Shown: in pieces, positions 1-4,763 of the stretch | Position numbering within the stretch: the first letter of the stretch is position 1 | How the letters are laid out: each line of letters opens with the position of its first letter | Assembly (NCBI GenBank): GCA_903822115.1 | Contig: CAIJNU010000021.1 | Location: forward strand, 1 to 5,231 | DNA from: an uncultured Candidatus Peregrinibacteria bacterium | Lineage (GTDB): Bacteria; Patescibacteriota; Gracilibacteria; Peribacterales; Peribacteraceae | Direction of reading: 5' to 3' | Length of the DNA: 5,231 bases | Position numbers and translations under genes: made by a program | Notes under the pieces: generated by a model | What the model saw: only the letters and a program-made list of their open reading frames with translations | Told to the model about the DNA's origin: nothing | Database searches by the model: none

Positions 1-46
1 AGCGATCCAGTCCCATTCGGACAAGGGCATCACGGCTGAGCTATGA
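1..46 (+). CDS. 3' end of an upstream gene (partial)
   Basis: The frame beginning at base 2 is open from the window edge and reads AIQSHSDKGITAEL before a TGA at 44-46. That stop overlaps the ATG of the next gene in an ATGA arrangement (43-46), the same junction seen at 2166-2169, which favours this frame as the end of a translationally coupled upstream gene. An alternative is frame 1, which ends at a TGA at 37-39 after a short SDPVPFGQGHHG tail. Too little is present to name a family or function. The choice between the two frames rests only on the overlap pattern. Confidence 0.4.
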   Translation, partial: AIQSHSDKGITAEL

Positions 47-681
47 AAATGCACCTCTCAATTCTCACCGTCGTATTGTTCTGCGGCATTCAGGCTGCAC
101 AAGCGTACAGCGGTTGCTGCGCGAAACATGGTGGTGTTTCTGGCTGTCGCTGTGCAGATGGTACGAAACTCTCCGTCACGTGCATTCCCCATTATCCTCA
201 GTGCGGTCAGATGCATTCTTCGTCGGAAAGTAGTCATAGCCGCCCTGTCAGCACGAGCAATACGGTTGTTCTTTGTCAGGTTCGTGGAGATCTTCCCGAT
301 GCCTCCTGCACGCCGGGGGCGGTCTTTGCGAATGCGACCAAGGCAATCGTCTGTGTCTCCGGCTACACGAAGACCGTTCGGAATGTTTCGGAAGCGACGA
401 AGAACCAAGTCTTTGCCGAGTACGGCATCACGAGCCACGATGGAAGCACGTACGAGGTGGATCATCTCATACCTCTCGAAATCGGAGGTTCTAACGACAT
501 CAAGAATCTTTGGCCGGAAGCCGCCGACCCGAGTCCCGGCTTCCATGATAAGGATAGGTTGGAGAATGCCCTGCATAGCCGTGTCTGCTCGGGTGCGATG
601 CCCATTCAGGACGCGCAACAGAAGATTGCCGCCGATTGGATGAGCCTCTATCAGACAATCTTCCACGTTCCCGTTCACTGA
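43..681 (+). CDS. secreted cysteine-rich HNH endonuclease
   Basis: A 212-residue protein that probably acts outside the cytoplasm as a metal-dependent DNA/RNA endonuclease. Residues 1-21 form a signal peptide: K2, a hydrophobic core and an AQA-YS cleavage site. The mature protein starts with a Cys-rich module (22-54, YSGCCAKHGG, then CRCADGT and paired Cys) of a kind often found in front of secreted nuclease domains. It has 10 cysteines (25, 26, 35, 37, 47, 54, 78, 89, 104, 182), consistent with disulfides. The nuclease domain covers about 78-205: a PDASCTPGAV segment, VCVSGYTKTVRN at 103-114, the core EVDHLIPLEIGG at 138-149 with D140/H141, N151 and N155-L-W-P, then H168-D-K and the family tail with VCSG, AQQKIAADW and a final Tyr. 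These are hallmarks of bacterial secreted HNH-signature proteins. The start at 43 is chosen because it gives the signal peptide and overlaps the upstream stop; M3 is possible. C14 (VLFC) does not make a good lipobox. The DUF2779 gene follows six bases after the stop. The physiological role (nutrient scavenging, DNA uptake, competition) is inferred, not shown. Confidence 0.87.
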   Translation: MKMHLSILTVVLFCGIQAAQAYSGCCAKHGGVSGCRCADGTKLSVTCIPHYPQCGQMHSSSESSHSRPVSTSNTVVLCQVRGDLPDASCTPGAVFANATKAIVCVSGYTKTVRNVSEATKNQVFAEYGITSHDGSTYEVDHLIPLEIGGSNDIKNLWPEAADPSPGFHDKDRLENALHSRVCSGAMPIQDAQQKIAADWMSLYQTIFHVPVH

Positions 682-687
682 ACTGCT

Positions 688-2169
688 ATGCCCACCCTGA
701 CAAAGTCTAATTTCCTGAAGTACCTTCAGTGCCCCCGCTACCTCTGGCTTTGGGAGCATCGCAAAGCAGAGATACAGAAGCCGATCAGCCTTGGGGATGC
801 TTGGACGATTGAGGAAGGACAGGCTGTTGAAGTCCTCGCACAGAAGCTCTTCCCGGAAGGAAGACATGTCACAGCATTCCACGAGCGTGGGGCACAGATG
901 ACGAAGGAGGAGATGGATCGGGGCGCAACGTGTCTGTTCCAAGCGACGGCGCTCGCCGATGGCATGCTCGCGATGACGGACGTGTTGCGATACGACCCGA
1001 AGCGTAAAGTCTGGGACATTCTCGAAGTGAAGGGTACGACGCAGGTGAAAGATGAACATCTACATGATGTTTGCTTCCAACGTCTCGCCTTTGAGCGTGC
1101 AGGCTACCGGATCGGAAAAACATCCGTTGTGCACATCAATCGGGAGTACGTGCGTGGAAAGGAAATTGACCCCACTGGATTCCTGACCATCGAAGATGTG
1201 ACGGAACCCGTCTCTGGGATTGCGTCCGATGTTTCCGGCCTCATCGTCTCAGCGAAGGCGCTCCTCGCACGTACGACCGAGCCGACGCTGCAGGAGCTTC
1301 CCTGTAGACGCGGACCCAAGGATTGCCCCTGCGCCGAGTTTTGTTATCCCGACCTCCCTGCTTATTCCGTCTTCTTTCTTCGTGGCGTCACCGCAAAGAA
1401 GGCGCGGGAGCTCTACGTGAGCGGCATTCGCACTGTTAGAGACGTTCCCGACACCGTGCGGCTGAATACGTCCCAGACTCTTCAGGTTCATTCGGCGAAG
1501 ACCGGAGAGCCGATCATCGACCGTGAAGCGATCAAGACCACGCTCGACGGGCTCACGTATCCGCTCTACTTCTTCGATTACGAAACCTTCTCTTCCACGA
1601 TCCCGCCCTTCGAGGGATTCAAGCCGAACGTCACGATGCCGTTCCAGTATTCGCTCCACGTGCTCCGGTCTCCCGGCGGCGAGCTGGAGCATGAGGAATA
1701 CCTTGCCTCGGAGTACGGAAACACGATGCCCGGCGTGATCGCATCGCTGCGCAAGCACTTCGGGAACACGGGGACGGTGATTGCGTGGAATGACTCGTTC
1801 GAGCGTGGCTGCAACAAAGAAATGGCTGATTTGTATCCCGCAGACGCGCCGTTCCTGATGGATCTGAATGACCGGATGTTTGATCTCATGGACATCTTCA
1901 CGAAGCAGCACTACGTGGACTTTCGGTTCGATGGAAGCTGCTCCATCAAAAAGGTTCTCCCTGTGGTTGTACCGGAGCTTTCCTATAAGGATTTGCCGAT
2001 CCATGAGGGGATAGGTGCTTCACTCTCGTGGTTCCGCTCGTTCGAGAAGACGGAGGCGGAGCGGGAAGAGATTCGGCTAAATCTCTTGAAGTATTGCAAA
2101 CTTGACACCTTCGCAATGGTCGAAATACACAGACGGCTCTCGGAAATAGCTTCTTCCCCATCTCTATGA
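688..2169 (+). CDS. DUF2779 protein: Cas4/RecB-like Fe-S nuclease plus DnaQ-like exonuclease domain
   Basis: A 493-residue two-domain protein, about the usual length for DUF2779 proteins. The N-terminal half (1-220) looks like a Cas4/RecB-type PD-(D/E)XK nuclease: C15 in YLQCPRYLW, EEGQAVEVLAQKLFP at 42-56, D98 in AMTDVLRYD, the catalytic-type E113-V-K115 in DILEVKG, and D127/Q131 downstream. C15 with the cluster C206, C213, C215, C219 could bind an iron-sulfur cluster as in Cas4/AddB; one of the four late cysteines is then surplus. The C-terminal half (about 290-485) is DUF2779, with acidic residues placed as in DEDD exonucleases: D297 and E299 in YFFDYETF, an NDSFE motif at 368-372, D399 in the MFDLMDIF stretch and D473 in LKYCKLDTF. 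The family block GSCSIKKVLPVVVPELSYKDL lies at 416-436. Activity is probably single-strand DNA or RNA trimming, but the cellular function of DUF2779 proteins is not established. It sits six bases after the HNH gene and shares ATGA (2166-2169) with the next ORF. There is no Shine-Dalgarno; the start is set by the spacing and the family N-terminus. No cas1 or cas2 is nearby, so a CRISPR role is not supported here. Confidence 0.9.
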   Translation: MPTLTKSNFLKYLQCPRYLWLWEHRKAEIQKPISLGDAWTIEEGQAVEVLAQKLFPEGRHVTAFHERGAQMTKEEMDRGATCLFQATALADGMLAMTDVLRYDPKRKVWDILEVKGTTQVKDEHLHDVCFQRLAFERAGYRIGKTSVVHINREYVRGKEIDPTGFLTIEDVTEPVSGIASDVSGLIVSAKALLARTTEPTLQELPCRRGPKDCPCAEFCYPDLPAYSVFFLRGVTAKKARELYVSGIRTVRDVPDTVRLNTSQTLQVHSAKTGEPIIDREAIKTTLDGLTYPLYFFDYETFSSTIPPFEGFKPNVTMPFQYSLHVLRSPGGELEHEEYLASEYGNTMPGVIASLRKHFGNTGTVIAWNDSFERGCNKEMADLYPADAPFLMDLNDRMFDLMDIFTKQHYVDFRFDGSCSIKKVLPVVVPELSYKDLPIHEGIGASLSWFRSFEKTEAEREEIRLNLLKYCKLDTFAMVEIHRRLSEIASSPSL

Positions 2170-2378
2170 CTTTCACTCCAAAGCAGCTTGAAACGTATCG
2201 AGAGTTTTTCTCCATTCTCGACGGCATAGCCAGACGGCTTGTCCTTGAAGGCAAGGCGCGGGTCGTGAACGGTAAGCTCGTCATGCTGGAAGAGAAAACA
2301 CCACAGCGCAGACGACGGAGGCACTCAACCCTTTCCGTGCAGGGGTTGAGTGAGATAAAGCATGCTGATTTGGTATAA
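2166..2378 (+). CDS. small hypothetical protein, translationally coupled
   Basis: A 70-codon ORF whose ATG overlaps the TGA of the DUF2779 gene (ATGA), a strong positional argument that it is translated. Residues 1-42 look like a real small folded protein: a predicted amphipathic helix (TPKQLETYREFFSILDGIAR) followed by a short strand-turn-strand pattern (ARVVNGKLVML). From residue 48 there is a run of five arginines and then a less protein-like tail that is encoded across the hairpin at 2322-2352 and the promoter at 2350-2379. The stop (TAA 2376-2378) lies inside the TATAAT box. I do not recognise the family. The basic tail could contact nucleic acid, in line with the nuclease neighbours, but this is inference. 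A pyrimidine tract (2151-2165) precedes the start. Confidence 0.55.
   Translation: MTFTPKQLETYREFFSILDGIARRLVLEGKARVVNGKLVMLEEKTPQRRRRRHSTLSVQGLSEIKHADLV
2322..2352 (+). repeat. perfect 10-bp inverted repeat (hairpin), possible transcription-unit boundary
   Basis: CACTCAACCC at 2322-2331 is perfectly complementary to GGGTTGAGTG at 2343-2352, with an 11-base loop (2332-2342). It lies inside the 3' third of the 70-codon ORF and just before the promoter at 2350-2379. No T-run follows on either strand, so it is not a canonical intrinsic terminator. It may still serve as an RNA 3'-end stabiliser or weak terminator separating the upstream genes from the next transcription unit. The right arm overlaps the candidate -35 element. 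Confidence 0.6.
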
Positions 2379-2386
2379 TGGCAGCA
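2350..2386 (+). promoter_or_regulatory. extended -10 promoter giving a leaderless transcript
   Basis: A consensus -10 TATAAT at 2374-2379 is preceded by the extended element TGG (2371-2373). A weak -35, GTGAGA (2350-2355, 4 of 6 matches to TTGACA), lies 18 bases upstream. Initiation about seven bases after the -10 would fall on A2386, the first base of the ATG of the 208-residue protein, so the transcript would have no 5' leader. This is the only TGnTATAAT match I found on the + strand of the window. Confidence 0.65.
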
Positions 2387-2389
2387 TGC
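2360..2389 (+). repeat. 8-bp inverted repeat flanking the -10 box (possible operator)
   Basis: GCATGCTG at 2360-2367 is the exact reverse complement of CAGCATGC at 2382-2389, separated by 14 bases that contain the TGGTATAAT element. The dyad is centred at 2374.5, on the -10 box, and its right arm covers the predicted transcription start and the ATG. This geometry suits a repressor operator. However, an 8-bp dyad with a loop of this size is expected about once by chance in 5 kb, so position rather than rarity is the argument. Confidence 0.35.
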
Positions 2390-3012
2390 CCTCCAAGCCA
2401 GCAAAGAAGCAGAAAACTACGATTCCAGCACTTCATGGCAATCCGAAAATGCAGGAGCAGCCTGTTTTGAATCAGATTGATCGGGGACGAATCTCGGAGG
2501 AATTCTTCCGTCTCCGCGAAAAGAAGAATCGAACGCCCGAGGAAGAGAAGGAATACGGGAATGCCATGTTGCGCTGGGCGGCGCAGTACGGTGTCGCACA
2601 AGGTCGTCTCCCCACCCTCAATGCTGATGATGACTTCCGACCGTTCGTGGAAGAGGTGCATCTCGGGCTTCGGGAAGAGTTTGGAATCGTTGGTATGTCT
2701 CGGCGGCTTTTGATCGATCGCGTCACTGCGGCGTACAGCCGAGCACTATCGTATGAGCGGATGTTCAAAGTCAGAAAATATAACATCGACGAGAAAGGCC
2801 ACTACGAGACACTGGATATCTCCGCTCCGCACCTCAGGGAAATTCGTTGCGGCATCGAGAGCGCCGATGAGCAGATCTTCCGGGGCATACAGGCACTCCG
2901 CGATCTCAACGGTCCCCGTTTCACGATCCAGGCAAAAAACGCCTTTTTCGCTCAGAATCAGCAGGTGAATCAGGGTGCCTCCGCTCCTAACGATTTAGAA
3001 GATGCTTCCTAG
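2386..3012 (+). CDS. hypothetical protein, 208 residues
   Basis: A soluble protein I do not recognise. The N-terminus is Lys-rich and probably disordered (MPSKPAKKQK, then HGNPKMQEQP). Residues 33-70 look helical and highly charged (RISEEFFRLREKKNRTPEEEKEYG). Residues 86-128 look like a helical core (VEEVHLGLREEFGIVGMSRRLLIDRVTAAYSRAL across that span), and 148-178 form another helix (RGIQALRDLNGPRFTIQAK). The tail is Gln/Asn-rich (AQNQQVNQG). The order LLIDRV..A..RAL, later LRDL then a QxxVNQ tail, loosely resembles phage- and mobile-element-associated small proteins of unknown function, but I would not name a family. The ATG at 2386 is preferred over 2362, because 2362 lies upstream of the -10 box and would not be on the transcript started by that promoter. 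The zinc-ribbon gene follows 12 bases after the TAG. Confidence 0.75.
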   Translation: MPSKPAKKQKTTIPALHGNPKMQEQPVLNQIDRGRISEEFFRLREKKNRTPEEEKEYGNAMLRWAAQYGVAQGRLPTLNADDDFRPFVEEVHLGLREEFGIVGMSRRLLIDRVTAAYSRALSYERMFKVRKYNIDEKGHYETLDISAPHLREIRCGIESADEQIFRGIQALRDLNGPRFTIQAKNAFFAQNQQVNQGASAPNDLEDAS

Positions 3013-3024
3013 CTCCACGGTATC

Positions 3025-3318
3025 ATGCGTCATATTCTTGAAACTTGTCCACGGCTCCACATCCGGCAAGTGAAAGCCGCGATTCCGGCTCATGCCCTCT
3101 CCGCGACGCTCCAGATCGGCTCCCAAGATGTCTGTACGGTCGCAAAGCTGACGAACCTGCGCAACGGATACCGTTACTACTTTCGGTGTCCGCGATGCGG
3201 GACAAGACGCGAGACGCTGTTCCGTTGTGACTTCTCAGTTTTTCAATGCCGTGTGTGCCTTGATCTGGTCTACGCATCTTCTATGAAGAAGAATCCTTCA
3301 GTTCTACCATCCCCCTGA
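3025..3318 (+). CDS. small zinc-ribbon protein
   Basis: A 97-residue protein with one clear zinc ribbon at about 50-85: YYFRCPRCGTRRETLF, then FQCRVCLDLVYAS. The two CxxC knuckles are C55/C58 and C75/C78, and C68 is an extra cysteine. The pattern of an aromatic-rich strand before the first knuckle, RR after it, an F-x-C-R-x-C second knuckle and L-x-Y-x-S afterwards is typical of a group of short zinc-ribbon proteins of unknown function found in bacteria and mobile elements. The region before it (15-45) looks like two beta strands. It probably binds nucleic acid or a protein partner; the partner is unknown. It lies 12 bases after the 208-residue gene and two bases before the methyltransferase gene, so all three are likely cotranscribed. 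There is no Shine-Dalgarno; the ATG at 3025 is the first in frame after the previous stop. Confidence 0.8.
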   Translation: MRHILETCPRLHIRQVKAAIPAHALSATLQIGSQDVCTVAKLTNLRNGYRYYFRCPRCGTRRETLFRCDFSVFQCRVCLDLVYASSMKKNPSVLPSP

Positions 3319-3320
3319 TC

Positions 3321-3890
3321 ATGCCGTTATCGCTCACACTCATCGGCATCTTGTGGATCGTCTTCCTCGCGTACTGGTGGATCTCCGCCCTGGGGGCTAA
3401 AAAGAACGTACGGGGATCCTCGTGGCGGCAGGGAGTCGAATTCCGAGCCGCGTTGACCGTCGCCATCATCCTGCTCCTGCAACTGAACGGTGTCCGGTCG
3501 TTCATTCGGCACATCGAAGTCATTCCGCAGAATCCAGTTGTCAATGTACTCGGCATCGTCCTATGCGTCGCCGGAATCGCCCTTGCGGTATGGGCGCGGT
3601 GGCATCTGGGACGCAACTGGGGAATGCCGATGTCTCTCAAGGAAGGGCACGAACTCGTGACGACCGGGCCGTACCGGATGGTGCGCCATCCGATCTACAC
3701 GGGGTTTATCCTCGCAATGCTCGGATCTGCATTGGTCGCAGGTCCGTTCTGGCTCTTTGCAGCTGTCGTCTCCTTCCTCTATTTCGCGTACAGCGCGAGT
3801 GTGGAGGAACGGCTCATGATGAAGCAGTTCCCGCATCAATATCCAAGCTACCGTAAACGAACGAAAATGCTGATCCCGTTTCTTTGGTGA
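3321..3890 (+). CDS. isoprenylcysteine carboxyl methyltransferase-family integral membrane protein
   Basis: A 189-residue polytopic membrane protein. Hydrophobic segments are at about 4-23, 43-56, 74-91 and 127-157 (the last probably a helical hairpin). The diagnostic block is at 98-128: GRNWGMPMSLKEGHELVTTGPYRMVRHPIYTGF across that span, with the H110 region, GPY, R122-H-P and Y126-T-G. A second block at 162-186 has EERLMM, then FPHQYPSYRKRT and a final LIP. This matches the S-adenosylmethionine-binding C-terminal half of the ICMT/phospholipid methyltransferase superfamily. Bacterial members generally have unknown acceptors (lipids, isoprenoids or small molecules), so the substrate cannot be assigned, and protein prenylcysteine methylation should not be assumed. 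Length is normal for the bacterial family and all conserved motifs are intact. The start is two bases after the zinc-ribbon stop and follows a pyrimidine-rich stretch. No metabolic partner gene is adjacent. Confidence 0.9.
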   Translation: MPLSLTLIGILWIVFLAYWWISALGAKKNVRGSSWRQGVEFRAALTVAIILLLQLNGVRSFIRHIEVIPQNPVVNVLGIVLCVAGIALAVWARWHLGRNWGMPMSLKEGHELVTTGPYRMVRHPIYTGFILAMLGSALVAGPFWLFAAVVSFLYFAYSASVEERLMMKQFPHQYPSYRKRTKMLIPFLW

Positions 3891-3963
3891 TGCATACGGC
3901 GCAATTCTCTTGACCCCGCCGCCGCAGGGAAGACGATCAAGACTTCCTTCCCCACATTTTTTT
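3891..3963 (+). other. intergenic gap with a weak promoter candidate and a pyrimidine tract
   Basis: This 73-base gap is the largest in the right half. It contains TTGACC at 3910-3915 (5 of 6 matches to a -35), but the best -10 at proper spacing is only GACGAT (3932-3937), so a promoter is not convincing. The last 20 bases before the ATG at 3964 contain 18 pyrimidines including a run of seven T. No hairpin terminator for the methyltransferase gene is visible. Confidence 0.3.
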
Positions 3964-4725
3964 ATGGAACAAGATCTTTTCGGTCAGACAAAAGAACAGC
4001 AGCCGCAACGTTTCCCCGTCTCAACCATCGGAACCGCCCGGCACAGAAAATGCACAGCAGAGGAAAAAAGCATAACCACGTCAGCGTTGACGAAGTTCAT
4101 GAGGCTGGGCATGATTGACCGTTCCATACAGGTGTATGCGCGAATGCGAATCTTGGGCGTTGATCCAGCGTACGTCGTGCGCCGACTTTGCGCATTTTTC
4201 TGGGAGGATGCCGTGGGAATAGAGGCGGCTCAGTGGGCTGCCGCATTAGATCAGAGCTATCGCCACGATACCGATAACGCAATCGAACGAAGCATCATTG
4301 CGGCATGCAAATCTCCTCATTTTTGGGATCACGATCGACAGCGGGATATAGATCCAAGATCAGAATCGGAGTTGGAAGCTGACAGACTCAGGATAAAGCA
4401 TGAGGAGGAAGCAAAGGCCAAGCGCGGCGCGATGGTGATCGACGACTTTCCTGATTACTGCCATGACGTGTACTGCATACAGGGACGAAGGCAGGGCGTG
4501 ACTGAAAAGCATTCAAACTGCCGCTACAGCGGCATCATACGCGGTGGCATAAATCTACGGGCAGAGACGATTTGCTACGGGAGGCCGACCCCCGAGAAAC
4601 CTTCCCTCTTCAACTCCGATCCGGTGGTCAAGGCCGCGAAAGAATGGAAATCACTCGATCAGTGGATGCGTGAGAACGGCTACGATGAAGAGAAACTGAA
4701 GAAAGAGATTTCAGCTCAGGAATAA
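3964..4725 (+). CDS. RarA/MgsA C-terminal-like protein without an ATPase domain
   Basis: A 253-residue protein. Residues 1-7 (MEQDLFG) resemble the typical N-terminus of RarA. Residues 38-125 resemble the helical C-terminal domain of RarA/MgsA AAA+ ATPases: a TSALTKFMR motif, DRSIQVYARM, then DPAYVVRRLCAFFWEDAVG (67-85), AAQWAAALDQ, and a second half with IERSIIAACKSP. The 160-175 part, IDDFPDYCHDVYCIQGRR, resembles the PDYALDxHTxxGRxMG stretch seen in some RarA-C-like proteins. There is no Walker A or B, so it cannot be a full ATPase. A charged helix (135-153) links the two parts, and C166, C171, H183 and C186 could bind a metal, though this is speculative. A role as a replication or repair accessory is inferred. 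ATG 3964 is preferred over the upstream TTG 3910, which adds a low-complexity, non-family extension. It is preceded by an 18/20 pyrimidine tract. It could be a remnant of a larger gene, but the frame is intact and ends cleanly. Confidence 0.7.
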   Translation: MEQDLFGQTKEQQPQRFPVSTIGTARHRKCTAEEKSITTSALTKFMRLGMIDRSIQVYARMRILGVDPAYVVRRLCAFFWEDAVGIEAAQWAAALDQSYRHDTDNAIERSIIAACKSPHFWDHDRQRDIDPRSESELEADRLRIKHEEEAKAKRGAMVIDDFPDYCHDVYCIQGRRQGVTEKHSNCRYSGIIRGGINLRAETICYGRPTPEKPSLFNSDPVVKAAKEWKSLDQWMRENGYDEEKLKKEISAQE

Positions 4726-4763
4726 CACAAAGATGTTCTTATTTCTTTTCCTCCCCAACTCCT

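Noticed and set aside
79..84. C14 of the HNH protein as a lipoprotein lipobox cysteine.
   Set aside because: The context VLFC has Phe just before Cys, which does not fit a lipobox, and a good AQA-Y signal peptidase I site lies downstream.
58..1059. A 333-codon minus-strand open frame opposite the HNH and DUF2779 genes.
   Set aside because: It spans two well-supported plus-strand genes, has an Arg/Cys/His-heavy composition with no recognisable motif, and is explained as an antisense shadow.
1249..2004. A 251-codon minus-strand open frame inside the DUF2779 gene.
   Set aside because: It lies wholly opposite conserved DUF2779 motifs and has the composition of a shadow frame.
688..2169. Cas4-like nuclease as part of a CRISPR-Cas locus.
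   Set aside because: No cas1, cas2, effector gene or repeat array is present in the window, and the DUF2779 half marks a different family.
2360..2401. Sequence resembling the 5' half of a tRNA (acceptor-like GCTGATT, TG, then GTAT...ATGC as a D-arm, with TATAATGG as in some tRNA-Gly genes).
   Set aside because: No anticodon stem pairs after it, no T-arm (GGTTCGA-type) follows, and no 3' acceptor strand is present. The extended -10 promoter explains TGGTATAATGG better.
3910..3963. TTG start at 3910 for the RarA-like gene.
   Set aside because: The added residues (TPPPQGRRSRLPSPHFF) are low-complexity, and the MEQDLFG start at 3964 matches the expected N-terminus.
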